A stretch of DNA of 64,000 nt from Mycobacterium colombiense (GTDB taxonomy: Bacteria > Actinomycetota > Actinomycetes > Mycobacteriales > Mycobacteriaceae): NCBI RefSeq assembly GCF_001665835.1, contig NZ_LZSX01000027.1, positions 32,601-96,600 of the forward strand, given 5' to 3'. The notes beneath the pieces are model-generated. The model was not told the origin of the DNA and searched no databases. It saw only the letters and a program-made list of their open reading frames with translations. The stretch's first letter is position 1; each line of letters starts with the position of its first letter. Below are positions 1 through 8,886 of this stretch, piece by piece. The position numbers and the translations under genes are program-made.

Positions 1-207
1 AGGAACGGCTGTGTCCGCGCCATCACCGTCGGCGTCGGGGGTAGCGTCGGCAGGCGGCGTATCTTCGCCTGTCCCACCGGCTTCCGCCGTTGTGGGCGCT
101 GGTGGGCGTGGCGCTTCGTCTCCGACCCCCTCCGCGGCGGCGCGGAAGCGATTCACCAACCATGTTCCTGGGTTGCCGACTGTTCGTAGCGATGGGCGAG
201 AGTTCAT
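1..207 (-). CDS. Partial hypothetical protein, N-terminal 69 codons, runs off the left edge
   Basis: An open frame begins with ATG at 207, whose A is the last base of the TGA (209-207) of the upstream gene, giving a TGATG stop/start overlap typical of translational coupling. No stop occurs before the window edge. After a start rich in Arg and Asn, the visible part contains an NPGTWLVNRFRAAAEG stretch and then a Pro/Ala/Asp/Gly-rich acidic low-complexity tail ending TPDADGDGADTAVP at the edge. I see no signal peptide and recognise no domain. It should be cotranscribed with the exported protein gene at 207-815. An overlapping plus-strand frame is low-complexity and less convincing. The function is unknown. 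Confidence 0.5.
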   Translation of the reverse strand, partial: MNSRPSLRTVGNPGTWLVNRFRAAAEGVGDEAPRPPAPTTAEAGGTGEDTPPADATPDADGDGADTAVP

Positions 208-815
208 CAGTTGCATGCGCCGGAATCACGAAGCGCGTTCGCCCAGCCGGTGGCCGAGACGATGTTCGCATGGGTGACTCCTGACGGATCCTTTCTCTTG
301 ATGCTGTCGCTGATTCGCGATAGCTGAAATGCCAAGTGGGTCATTGATTCACCGCCATACACCGGCGAATACGGCCCGAAGTTATCGGGCTGATTGGTGA
401 TGATCAGCGGCTTGACTCGCGGTGCCAGAAAGGCCGTCGACTGGTCGATATTGGCGACCACGGCGTGAGCGTCCCCCTGCACGCCACCGACCGAGTAGTC
501 GTCATGCTGGTCACCGAGGTACCGGTTGAAGTCGTTGATCTGGCCCATCAGCGGATCGAATTGCGATTTGAACCATTGGCAGGAGTCCGACATGCCCCCG
601 ATCATCTCCGGTGTCACGCGTGCCGTGAATGTGTTGTACGGCCAGATATCGAAGTTCGGCGACCACTCGCTGGGTGCCGGCGTGAACACCGGTAACGGTG
701 GCGGCGGCTGACCCGGATCGGCGGCGGCCTGGCCGGGGAGCACGAGGGCGGCCGCGAGTGCCGCTCCGGCGCACGCCAGGCCGCTACCTGCCCGTCGCAA
801 CCTCGTCAGATCCAT
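207..815 (-). CDS. Putative exported protein of unknown function
   Basis: 202 aa. The start at 815 was chosen because GAGGAAGAG sits just upstream and because it places a Sec signal peptide at the N-terminus (basic DLTRLRR, hydrophobic Ala/Leu core, likely cleavage after GQAAA). The mature part is Pro-rich at first (PGQPPPPLPVF), then has aromatic segments such as NFDIWPYNTF and MSDSCQWFKSQFDPLMGQIN, with one Cys near the middle and one near the C-terminus that could pair. Length and composition fit mycobacterial secreted proteins of unknown role. It is divergent from the mce operon across a 320-bp intergenic region and is translationally coupled to the next gene at 207. I do not recognise the family. 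Confidence 0.7.
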   Translation of the reverse strand: MDLTRLRRAGSGLACAGAALAAALVLPGQAAADPGQPPPPLPVFTPAPSEWSPNFDIWPYNTFTARVTPEMIGGMSDSCQWFKSQFDPLMGQINDFNRYLGDQHDDYSVGGVQGDAHAVVANIDQSTAFLAPRVKPLIITNQPDNFGPYSPVYGGESMTHLAFQLSRISDSIKRKDPSGVTHANIVSATGWANALRDSGACN

Positions 816-1135
816 CCGCTCTTCCTCAAGAAGTACGATATCGCGCGGCCAGCGAATACCGAACCACCAATTTCGTTGCGAAACCGCCATTAACATCAGC
901 GTCTAGGTAGGCGATCTTCCCGCGAAGTCGACAATGCGTCAAGTGGCTGCTAGCAGGCAAACAGCGTAATGACCACTAGTCATTACGCATGCGTAAGCGC
1001 CCGTGCGTCGGCAGGACCGGCTCAGTTCTGTTAACCGAGACCTTCCCCAGAAGCTGAGCAACAGTTAACATAGCCGCCCGTGGGGGCACAACGAACGTTC
1101 ACCGACAAACATCGCTACCTGCGGCGCGTCCGGCG
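816..1135. promoter_or_regulatory. Divergent intergenic region with overlapping palindromes upstream of the mce operon
   Basis: This gene-free region separates the minus-strand exported protein gene from yrbEA. At 964-988 there is a perfect inverted repeat, GCGTAATGAC and GTCATTACGC around five bases. A second perfect palindrome, TTACGCATGCGTAA, overlaps it at 983-996, so the half-site GCGTAA occurs three times in alternating orientation. TAACAT at 1066-1071 is a plausible minus-10 for yrbEA. Inference: this is the operator and promoter zone of the mce operon, perhaps bound by the tandem TetR protein encoded at its end. Confidence 0.55.
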
Positions 1136-2005
1136 ATGACAGCCCAGAACGACCGCTCGCTCAACGACGACCGAGCGCCCGACAGCGTGGCCACTCTCCA
1201 AGAGTGGTCCACGGGATACGTCGTACGGCACCCCCTGGCGTCACTCAACACCCTCGGCGAGCAGTACATCCTCGCGATACGCACCATCGAGTACTGCATG
1301 GTCGACCTGTTCACCGGGCGGTTCCAATGGGCGGAGTTCATCCGCCAGGGCGCGTTCATGGCTGCCACGGCGGTGCTGCCGACGGTGTTGGTGGCGCTGC
1401 CGATCGGGGTGACCCTTTCCATCCAGTTCGCCCTGCTGGCCAACCAAGTCGGCGCCACGTCACTCGCCGGGGCGGCCAGTGGACTCGCGGTGATCCGGCA
1501 GGCCGCGTCGCTGGTGGCCGCGGTCCTCATGGCATCCGCCGTCGGCTCGGCCATCACCGCCGACCTCGGCTCCCGCACCATGCGCGAGGAGACCGACGCC
1601 ATGGAGGTCATGGGAGTCTCGGTGATCCGCCGCCTGGTGGTGCCCCGCTTCGCCGCGGCCATCATGGTCGGTGTCGCCCTGACCGGAATCACCTGCTTCG
1701 TAGGGTTTTTGGCCAGCTACCTCTTCAACGTCTATTTCCAGCGCGGCGCGCCGGGCAGCTTCGTAGCGACGTTTTCGTCGTTCGCCACCACGGAGGACAT
1801 GATCGTCGCGCTGCTCAAAGCCGTGATCTACGGCGCGATCGTGGCGGTAATCGCCTGCCAGAAAGGACTATTCACCAAGGGCGGCCCGGCCGGAGTCGCG
1901 AACTCGGTGAATGCGGCGGTCGTGGAATCGATCCTGGTGCTGATGATCGTCAACGTCGGGATCAGCGAGCTCTACAACGCGCTGTACCCCAGGACGGGGC
2001 TGTGA
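1136..2005 (+). CDS. yrbEA: YrbEA: MlaE-type ABC transporter permease of the Mce system
   Basis: 289 aa integral membrane protein, about five or six hydrophobic segments after a soluble N-terminus of about 45 residues. It carries the MlaE/YrbE signature: the EETDAMEVMGVSVIRRLVVPR loop region that contacts the MceG ATPase, and the GSAITADLGSRTMREE stretch before it. In the known family, YrbEA and YrbEB form the permease core that accepts lipid substrates from the MceA-F tunnel. It is the first gene of an operon whose next eight genes are spaced by 36 bases or less or overlap. No good ribosome binding site precedes the ATG at 1136; a GTG at 1187 is an alternative start. The ATPase MceG is not in the window, as usual in mycobacteria. 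Confidence 0.92.
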   Translation: MTAQNDRSLNDDRAPDSVATLQEWSTGYVVRHPLASLNTLGEQYILAIRTIEYCMVDLFTGRFQWAEFIRQGAFMAATAVLPTVLVALPIGVTLSIQFALLANQVGATSLAGAASGLAVIRQAASLVAAVLMASAVGSAITADLGSRTMREETDAMEVMGVSVIRRLVVPRFAAAIMVGVALTGITCFVGFLASYLFNVYFQRGAPGSFVATFSSFATTEDMIVALLKAVIYGAIVAVIACQKGLFTKGGPAGVANSVNAAVVESILVLMIVNVGISELYNALYPRTGL

Positions 2006-2006
2006 C

Positions 2007-2864
2007 ATGACGGCGTCCACCTACGTCCCCACGCTGGCCCGACCGATCGTCGGCGCCTATCGGGCCGCGACCGCCCCGACCATGCGGTTGGGGCACATGC
2101 TGCTGTTCTTCGTGCGGGCCGTGCTCGCCGTCCCGTCCGTGCTGCGCCAATACCGCACGGAATTCCAGCGATTGCTGTCGAATATCGCGTGGGGCAACGG
2201 CTCGATCGTCGTCGGCGGCGGCACGGCAGGCGTCGCGGTGGTGCTCGGATTCACCGCGGGCGCACTGGTCGCCGTGGAGGGCTATAACTTCCTCAATCTC
2301 CTCGGCCTGGGGCCGGCCACCGGCATCATCTCCTCGCTGGTCAACACCCGCGAGTTGGCGCCGATCATGGCGTCGCTGGCTTTCGCGATGCAGGCCGGCT
2401 GCAGGTTCACCGCGCAGCTGGGTGCCATGCGCATCGCCGAAGAGATCGATGCGCTGGAGTCGTTGGCCATCCGCCCCATCCCGTTCCTGGTCACGACGCG
2501 GCTCATGGCCTCCGTGATCGCCGTGATCCCGCTCTACGTCGCCTGCCTGGCCGTGACCTATCTGACGTGTCAGGTCGTCGCCGAGGTGATCAGTGGTGGG
2601 TCCGTCGGGCCGTACCTGCACTACTTCACGATGATGCTGAGCGCCAAGGACATTGCCTACTCGGTGGTCAAGTGCGTTGTCTTCGTCTGGCTTTCGTCCA
2701 CCGTGCAGTGCTACTACGGCTTCTATGCCTCCGGCGGCCCCGAGGGTGTCGGGGTAGCCGCCGGGCATGCGATGCGGGCGAGCATCACCGTGGTGATCAT
2801 GGTCAACATGTTGCTCACGATGGCGCTGTGGAGCATCGACGCCGGCGCGAGATTCGGTGGCTGA
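2007..2864 (+). CDS. yrbEB: YrbEB: second MlaE-type permease of the Mce system
   Basis: 285 aa, begins one base after the yrbEA stop. Multi-pass membrane protein with the same family layout as YrbEA: amphipathic N-terminus, conserved ISSLVNTRELAPIMASLAFA and QLGAMRIAEEIDALESL loop sequences, and a Gly-rich C-terminal segment (YASGGPEGVGVAAGHAMR). It is expected to heterodimerise with YrbEA in the inner membrane and couple to MceG for import of lipid or steroid-like substrates through the Mce complex. The ATG of mceA follows its stop codon without a gap. The paralogue number of the operon cannot be fixed from the permeases alone. Confidence 0.92.
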   Translation: MTASTYVPTLARPIVGAYRAATAPTMRLGHMLLFFVRAVLAVPSVLRQYRTEFQRLLSNIAWGNGSIVVGGGTAGVAVVLGFTAGALVAVEGYNFLNLLGLGPATGIISSLVNTRELAPIMASLAFAMQAGCRFTAQLGAMRIAEEIDALESLAIRPIPFLVTTRLMASVIAVIPLYVACLAVTYLTCQVVAEVISGGSVGPYLHYFTMMLSAKDIAYSVVKCVVFVWLSSTVQCYYGFYASGGPEGVGVAAGHAMRASITVVIMVNMLLTMALWSIDAGARFGG

Positions 2865-4424
2865 ATGCCGAATTCACTGGACTTCGACGGGCGGGGCCCT
2901 TCCGACCACCAGCTGCTCGCCATGGGCGTCGCGGTGCTGCTGATAGCGGGCTTGGTCACGGGCAGCCTCCTGCTGAAGTCCACCGGCCGGCTCAACGCCT
3001 ACATCCGCGTGGTCGCCGAGCTGACGAACGTGGGTGACGGATTGCCCGCCCGCTCCGATGTGAAGTATCACGGGCTGCTCGTCGGCGCCGTCGACAACGT
3101 CGTCCCGGCGGCCTACGGCAAACCCAACTACGTGCACATCAACCTCAAACCCGAATACGCCAACGACATTCCGGGTGCGGTAACCGCGCGTGTGGTGCCC
3201 AGTAACGTGTTCGCGGTCTCGTCGGTGCAACTCGTCGACGGAGGTCCGAGTTCGAGCATCCGCAGCGGGGCACGCATCCCCGAAGACGCGCAGCTTTCGA
3301 CGGTGATCTTTCAGACCACGATCAGCAAGCTGCGTGACATCCTCGCCGCGACCGGCCGGGGCCGCGAAGACCACAGCATCGGAATACTGGCCGCCGTCGC
3401 GGCCGCCACCAATAACCGACGCGGCGCGCTGCTCACCGCCGGTGCGCAGATGACGCGGGTGCTCGATGAGCTCAACGGCATCGTTACCACCGACCCCGGA
3501 CCGTCCACAGTTTCCGCGCTGCTGGATGCCACCCGGGGCCTGCAGTCCACAGCGCCCGACCTTGTCGACGTCCTGCATGACGCGGTCAAACCGATGCAGA
3601 CACTGGCCGAAAAGCGTGAGCAGTTCCGGTCTCTGGTTACCGGTTCGCACCACACCTTCGGGGTGAGCCGGCAAGCGTTCGACAACCACACCGATCAGCT
3701 GATCGAGATGACGCAGAATCTCACGCCCGCCCTGGGTGTCTTCGCGTTGCACAGCGACAAGTTCGTGCCCATCTTCACCAGGCTGAACCGGTTGTCGGAC
3801 AAGTTCTTCGAAGAGGTGTGGGATCCCGAACTCGACACGGGAAACATGCGGGTCAATCTGGCACTGACCCCGACCTACACCTACACGCGCGCCGACTGCC
3901 CGCGTTACGGCCAGCTAGTCGGACCGAGCTGCTACACCGCCCCGACGATCGCGGTGCGCCCCGACCTGCCCGAGGTTCTGCTGCCGCAGAACTACCATCC
4001 GCCCGCCGATCTGGCGCCGCCCCCGGGAACCCAGATCGGGCCCGACAACAACCTCGTTCCCGTCGGACCGCCGCTGTACAACCCCAACCCCAGCCTGCAG
4101 GACCCGAATCCGCCGTTGCCGTGGTGGCCGTGGCCGACCGGCCCGGCTCCCCGAGTCCCGGGAACCGCCGATCCCGACGACGCGCCACCCCCTTCGGGTC
4201 CGCCGCCGGCGCCAAGCCCAGGACCACCCGGTGCGGTCGCACCATCGGGGTACGGCGGCAACGTCGGTCCGGTTGGCAGCCAACACGAGCGTGACCAGCT
4301 GGGTTGGATCACCGGCCAGGGGCGGTCGGCGTCGGTGGCTACGCAGTTGTTGCTCGGCCCGGTGGCGCGCGGCACAACGGTCTCGCTGAAGCCCCAGCGG
4401 CAGCGGGCGGGTGGGCCGAAATGA
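2865..4424 (+). CDS. mceA: MceA-family substrate-binding protein with long Pro-rich tail
   Basis: 519 aa, longer than typical MceA (about 400-450 aa). One N-terminal membrane anchor (residues about 19-40), then the MlaD/MCE domain (about 45-125, with the RSDVKYHGLLVGAV core) and a helical region with heptad-like repeats (about 130-320) that in this family forms part of the hexameric MceABCDEF tunnel across the periplasm. The last 150 or so residues are Pro/Gly-rich (PPPSGPPPAPSPGPPG) and probably extend into the cell wall. It overlaps mceB by an ATGA junction at 4421-4424. Predicted role: one subunit of the lipid-importing Mce tunnel. The long tail is the only odd point. Confidence 0.9.
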   Translation: MPNSLDFDGRGPSDHQLLAMGVAVLLIAGLVTGSLLLKSTGRLNAYIRVVAELTNVGDGLPARSDVKYHGLLVGAVDNVVPAAYGKPNYVHINLKPEYANDIPGAVTARVVPSNVFAVSSVQLVDGGPSSSIRSGARIPEDAQLSTVIFQTTISKLRDILAATGRGREDHSIGILAAVAAATNNRRGALLTAGAQMTRVLDELNGIVTTDPGPSTVSALLDATRGLQSTAPDLVDVLHDAVKPMQTLAEKREQFRSLVTGSHHTFGVSRQAFDNHTDQLIEMTQNLTPALGVFALHSDKFVPIFTRLNRLSDKFFEEVWDPELDTGNMRVNLALTPTYTYTRADCPRYGQLVGPSCYTAPTIAVRPDLPEVLLPQNYHPPADLAPPPGTQIGPDNNLVPVGPPLYNPNPSLQDPNPPLPWWPWPTGPAPRVPGTADPDDAPPPSGPPPAPSPGPPGAVAPSGYGGNVGPVGSQHERDQLGWITGQGRSASVATQLLLGPVARGTTVSLKPQRQRAGGPK

Positions 4425-5500
4425 AAGTGCGTGGCCCGCTGATCGGCCTGTCGATGTTCATGGCGCTCGCCATCGCCGTGACGTGGATGGTGTACGCCAC
4501 CCTGCGGCGAGACGTGGCCGGGCCGACCACTGGGTACGCGGCGATGTTCACCGACGTGTACGGGCTCCGCGTCGGCGATGACGTCCGAATGGCTGGCGTA
4601 CGGGTCGGCCGCGTCGAAAACGTAGAACTGACCGGCAAATTGGCGAAGGTCTCGTTCATCGTCGAAAACGAGCAGCACGTGTACGGCAACACGGTCGCGT
4701 CGGTGACCTACCAGAACATCATCGGGCAGCGGTACCTGGGCTTGTCACTGGGCGAAATCGGCAACCGGGCCCTGCTCCCCGCCGGAGGCGTGATACCGGT
4801 GCAGCAGACCGACCCGTCCTTCGATGTCGGTAAGTTGCTCAACGGTTTCGAGCCGCTGTTCACCTTGCTCAATGCCAAGGACGCCGACGACCTGACCAAG
4901 GGCGTGTTGCAGTCGCTACAGGGTGATCAGGCGTCCATCCCGCTGCTGGTGGAGCAGACGTCGACGATCACCCGGACGTTGTCGGCGCGCGATCAATCCC
5001 TGGGCGACCTCATCGGCAGCCTGACCAGGGTCACCGACACCGTCGCCCGGCAGAATGACGACCTCGATCACGCGCTCGACCAAACACGTGATGTGGTCGC
5101 CAATTTCGACGTCCGCCGTGCGTCATTGCAGGACTCGGTGGGGTCGATCGCCCGGGTGACCCGTCGGCTCTCGGCGATCGCCGACGACGTGGATCCGTCG
5201 TTGAACGACCTCATCACCCGAGAGCCCGGGTTCAGCAAGCATATGGTCGGCATCGAACCCCAGCTGGCCTTTACCGGAGACAACCTCCCACTGCTACTCA
5301 AGGGGTTTGCGCGAGCCGTCAGTGAGGGTTCCTACGGCAATGCCTACGCGTGCGACCTGAACGCCACCGGCTTCTTCCCGGGGCTCAACGACATCACGAC
5401 ATTCATCGTCAACGCGGCCACACCGGGCAACGCCTATCCGATCACCACCAAGAACATGGGGTGGCATACCCCGCGATGCAGGAACATGGCGAATGGCTGA
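4421..5500 (+). CDS. mceB: MceB-family protein
   Basis: 359 aa. The start at 4421 is set by the ATGA overlap with mceA and by the short basic N-terminus MKVRGPLIGL followed by one transmembrane segment (about 5-26). The MCE domain (about 35-115) includes GLRVGDDVRMAGVRVGRVENV, the usual MlaD hairpin. A long helical region follows, and the C-terminus has the Cys pair seen in MceB proteins (YACDLNATG and TPRCRNM). Predicted subunit of the heterohexameric Mce tunnel. Its stop lies eight bases inside mceC, so the two are probably coupled. Confidence 0.9.
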   Translation: MKVRGPLIGLSMFMALAIAVTWMVYATLRRDVAGPTTGYAAMFTDVYGLRVGDDVRMAGVRVGRVENVELTGKLAKVSFIVENEQHVYGNTVASVTYQNIIGQRYLGLSLGEIGNRALLPAGGVIPVQQTDPSFDVGKLLNGFEPLFTLLNAKDADDLTKGVLQSLQGDQASIPLLVEQTSTITRTLSARDQSLGDLIGSLTRVTDTVARQNDDLDHALDQTRDVVANFDVRRASLQDSVGSIARVTRRLSAIADDVDPSLNDLITREPGFSKHMVGIEPQLAFTGDNLPLLLKGFARAVSEGSYGNAYACDLNATGFFPGLNDITTFIVNAATPGNAYPITTKNMGWHTPRCRNMANG

Positions 5501-6539
5501 CTCACTCAAGGCCCGGTGGTCGCGGCGTCGTCCGCTGGAGTCATACAACAGGACCTGGCTGGGGCTGGCGGGACTGGCGGTCGTCGCCGTTCTCGTCGCG
5601 GTGTCGTTGGGTATCAAGCTGCTCGGTATCGGCTACACCCACTACACCGCCGAATTCCTGCAAGCCGCAACGCTGCGACCCGGCAACCCCATCACCATCG
5701 CCGGCATAGAGGTCGGACACGTCACCAGCATGAAGCTCGATGGGGATCACGTCGAAGCCGGGTTGAGCGTGCGCGACAACATCATCCTCGGCAAGGACAC
5801 CCGAGCGGTGATCAAGGTGATGACCATCCTCGGTTCGCGCTATCTCGAGCTGGTGCCCGGCGGCTCGGGCTCCCTGCCGGCCCAGACGATCAGCCTGGCC
5901 CATACCGAGGTGCCCTACGACCTGCAGTCACTACTCGAAGACGCCACCACCACTTTCGAGCAGGTTGATTCCGACCAGTTCGCGCAGTCACTCGCGGTGC
6001 TGGGCAAGCAACTTGGCGGCGTGCCACCACTGATACCGCAGGCGGTCGCGAATCTGCAGACACTCTCGACCATCACCGCAGATCGGCGAGGCCAACTCGG
6101 CACATTACTGAAAAGCACTCAGCGAGTAGTCAATACCCTGAGGCGCCAGCAGACCAACATCGGGCATCTGATGGATCAGGGGCAGGATCTGCTCGGACAC
6201 CTGGTGGCCCGCGAGGCCACCTTCCACGCCATGTTCGCCGGACTGACGGATCTTGTCGACCAGCTCGACAAGATCATCGTCAACAACCGGCCGCTGCTCG
6301 ACGAGCTGTTCGCGAACCTGCACCAGCTGACGAACATGGTCGGCCAACACGATGACTTGCTGCGCAACCTCCTGCAGGTCGCGCCGGTGGCGCTGCGGGG
6401 CCTGACCAACGCCACGGGCTACGGGCCGGTCGTCGAGTTCAACCTTCCCAACGGCCTCGCCATCGATTCATGGATGTGTGCCATCAGCGGTCGCGCCAAA
6501 GAGTTCAAAATGATCCAGTACTTCAAGGACTGCAAATGA
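5493..6539 (+). CDS. mceC: MceC-family protein
   Basis: 348 aa. It starts within the end of mceB. Basic N-terminus (KARWSRRRPLESYNRTWLG), one membrane anchor (about 23-46), then an MCE domain with LRPGNPITIAGIEVGHVTSM and a helical C-terminal half with repeated hydrophobic heptads. The C-terminus again has a spaced Cys pair (WMCAISG, FKDCK). Predicted third subunit of the Mce tunnel. The ATGA overlap at 6536-6539 links it to mceD. Its length is at the short end for MceC. Confidence 0.9.
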   Translation: MADSLKARWSRRRPLESYNRTWLGLAGLAVVAVLVAVSLGIKLLGIGYTHYTAEFLQAATLRPGNPITIAGIEVGHVTSMKLDGDHVEAGLSVRDNIILGKDTRAVIKVMTILGSRYLELVPGGSGSLPAQTISLAHTEVPYDLQSLLEDATTTFEQVDSDQFAQSLAVLGKQLGGVPPLIPQAVANLQTLSTITADRRGQLGTLLKSTQRVVNTLRRQQTNIGHLMDQGQDLLGHLVAREATFHAMFAGLTDLVDQLDKIIVNNRPLLDELFANLHQLTNMVGQHDDLLRNLLQVAPVALRGLTNATGYGPVVEFNLPNGLAIDSWMCAISGRAKEFKMIQYFKDCK

Positions 6540-7651
6540 CCTCCGGCACGCCCAAACTCATCGCCGTGGGCGCCGCGGTCGCGGCGCTGGCCGCCGTCGC
6601 CATCGGGTTGGTCGGTCATTACGTGAAGTCACGCTTGGACACCATGACGGTGACCGCGCAATTCGACAGCGCCGCGGGGCTTTACGAAGGGAATGTGGTG
6701 GCGGTGCTGGGCATGCCGGTGGGCAAGGTCAGCAAGGTCACGTCCAAAGGCAGCTACGTGGAAGCCGAGTTGACGGTGGACAAGAAAGTCAAGATCCCGG
6801 CGGCCGCCCGCGCGGTCACCATCACCACCTCCATCCTCACCGACCGGCAGGTGGAATTGACTCCGCCCTACCGGGGCGGGCCGGTGCTGAAGAACCACGA
6901 CACGATCGGGCTGACCCGAACCAAGACGCCGGTGGCTTTCGATCGCGTGCTCGACATGCTCGACAAGGTTTCCAAATCGCTGAAGGGGGACGGAAAGGGT
7001 GGGGGCCCCGTCGCCGACCTGAGTGACTCCGCGGTCGCCATCACCGATGGCAACGGCAAGAAAATTCTGTCTGCTCTCGACCAGCTATCCAACGCGCTGC
7101 GCCTGAGCTCCGAGCGTGGTGGGACCACCCGCGAGCAGTTGACCACGATCATCACCGACCTCAGCTCGATAACGGAGGCCGCCGCCCGTAACGACACCAA
7201 AGTGCGTCAATTCGGTTCGACGACGCGCCAACTCAGTCAGATGCTCGCCGACGAGAAGTTCGGCGCCGGTACCACCGGACGCACCATCAACCGGATCCTC
7301 GAAGAAATCACCACGCTGCTCGAGCAGAACCGGGACAACCTCAAGCAGGCGGTGCGTAACGGCGACACCGTCGCCAAGACGATCGTCGAAGATCAGCGCG
7401 GAGTGTCCGAAATGCTTGACGTGCTCCCCATGACACTGGAGAACCTGTACAACACAGTCGATCAGAACAACGGAGCGATACGTGTGCACGGGCTGCTCGA
7501 CAAGGCCCTTACCGACAGCCAGTCCGCCAAGGAACTCTGCAACCTCATGCACTTGCGCCAACTCGGCTGCAGCACAGGCACACTGCAAGACTACGGACCC
7601 GACTTCGGCCTGACCTACATTCTCGACGGTCTCTCGGCGATGGGGCAGTAG
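6536..7651 (+). CDS. mceD: MceD-family protein
   Basis: 371 aa. The start at 6536 follows from the ATGA overlap with mceC; longer in-frame starts upstream would lie inside mceC. A membrane anchor (about 8-28) precedes the MCE domain (about 35-115), which contains FDSAAGLYEGNVVAVLGMPV. The helical tail ends in a Cys-containing segment (ELCNLMHLRQLGCSTG) usual for the family. Predicted subunit of the periplasmic lipid tunnel, in the order A-B-C-D-E-F conserved in all mycobacterial mce operons. Confidence 0.9.
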   Translation: MTSGTPKLIAVGAAVAALAAVAIGLVGHYVKSRLDTMTVTAQFDSAAGLYEGNVVAVLGMPVGKVSKVTSKGSYVEAELTVDKKVKIPAAARAVTITTSILTDRQVELTPPYRGGPVLKNHDTIGLTRTKTPVAFDRVLDMLDKVSKSLKGDGKGGGPVADLSDSAVAITDGNGKKILSALDQLSNALRLSSERGGTTREQLTTIITDLSSITEAAARNDTKVRQFGSTTRQLSQMLADEKFGAGTTGRTINRILEEITTLLEQNRDNLKQAVRNGDTVAKTIVEDQRGVSEMLDVLPMTLENLYNTVDQNNGAIRVHGLLDKALTDSQSAKELCNLMHLRQLGCSTGTLQDYGPDFGLTYILDGLSAMGQ

Positions 7652-7653
7652 CG

Positions 7654-8886
7654 ATGAAGGTGGTCAAGAACAAAACGTTGGCACTGGCGCTCAGCGCAGT
7701 CATGGTCAGTTCCGGTTGCGCCACCAACGGACTGTCCAGCCTGCCGCTGCCGGCACCAGGAATCGGCAACGGCGGATATCTACTGAATGCCATCTTCTCC
7801 AACGCGCTGAACCTTCCGGCCCACGCAAAAGTCAAACTCGCCGGCGCCGACGTCGGACAACTCGAATCGATGGTCGCGCGCAACTACACCGCCGTCACCA
7901 CCCTGCGAATCATGGACGGCGTCCGGGTCCCCGTCGGCAGCACCGCAGAGCTACGGTCGGCGACACCGCTTGGTGACGTGTTCGTCGCGATCAAGCCACC
8001 GACCCCGATCGACCCCCGCGCGCCGCTGCTGAAAAGTGGCGACACCATCGGCCTGCCGGCGACCCGCGCCGCCGCCACCGTGGAAAGCGTCCTGAGCTCG
8101 GCCGCACTGCTGGTCAACGGCGGCGCAGTCCGCAACTTCACCAATATCGTCAACGGCGCGGGCAAGGCGACCGGCGACCAGGGACGCGCGTTCGGCGACC
8201 TGATCAACCGGACCAACCTACTTCTGAGCAAGCTCAATTCGCGCTCCGAGCAGATTGACGCGGCGGTGACCGAAACGGCAGGACTCGCCGACCGGCTGGA
8301 TCAGAAGAACCAAGCGCTCACCGACGTTCTGCAAGCCGTAGGCCCGGCCACCAACGTATTGTCCAGCAATGCCGACGAAATCGCCGACGTGGTCGACGAG
8401 CTCGGCGCCACGACCCATCAGCTGTCCAAATTCCCGTCGATCGCCGGCACCGACAAGACGGGCCGCAGCGTCATCAAGGACGCCAACACCATCGCCGCCG
8501 CGTGGAATGACGTCGTGTTGAGCCCCGATACCAGCCTTGCCGGCCTCAACAGGTTGATCCCCCCGTTCGTGAAAGCCACTCCCAGCGACGCGATTTCGGT
8601 GCGCGGCAGCTTCGATCGGCTGGTCATGGGATCGCGGCCGGGTACCGGGGCGGAAACCGGGGGATTCAAGGGCGATCCGGCATTTCACGGACCCATGCGC
8701 CGCGACTGGAACTACATGATCGGCTCGATCAAATACGTCCTGTGGCGCCTGCAAGAACGGGTCGTGGGCCGCGGCCCCCAAACACCGATGGGCCAAAGCC
8801 CTTGGACGCCGGTCGGTCCGCCGCTTCCGCCCGCACCCGCCGGGGAGGCGCCGCCGGATCCGACGATCCCGGAGCCGCCGCGATGA
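7654..8886 (+). CDS. mceE: MceE-family lipoprotein (LprK/LprN type)
   Basis: 410 aa. The N-terminus is a lipoprotein signal peptide ending in the lipobox VSSGC, so the mature protein should be diacylated at Cys22, as known for MceE proteins. The MCE domain (about 40-130) has LPAHAKVKLAGADVGQLESM, followed by a long helical region. The last 50 residues are Pro-rich (TPVGPPLPPAPAGEAPPDP). Two bases separate it from mceD, and it overlaps mceF by ATGA at 8883-8886. It is the lipid-anchored subunit of the tunnel. Confidence 0.9.
   Translation: MKVVKNKTLALALSAVMVSSGCATNGLSSLPLPAPGIGNGGYLLNAIFSNALNLPAHAKVKLAGADVGQLESMVARNYTAVTTLRIMDGVRVPVGSTAELRSATPLGDVFVAIKPPTPIDPRAPLLKSGDTIGLPATRAAATVESVLSSAALLVNGGAVRNFTNIVNGAGKATGDQGRAFGDLINRTNLLLSKLNSRSEQIDAAVTETAGLADRLDQKNQALTDVLQAVGPATNVLSSNADEIADVVDELGATTHQLSKFPSIAGTDKTGRSVIKDANTIAAAWNDVVLSPDTSLAGLNRLIPPFVKATPSDAISVRGSFDRLVMGSRPGTGAETGGFKGDPAFHGPMRRDWNYMIGSIKYVLWRLQERVVGRGPQTPMGQSPWTPVGPPLPPAPAGEAPPDPTIPEPPR

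Noticed and set aside
11..277. Plus-strand low-complexity frame at the left edge
   Set aside because: Ser/Ala/Arg-rich, no ribosome binding site, and antisense to a coupled minus-strand frame with better composition.
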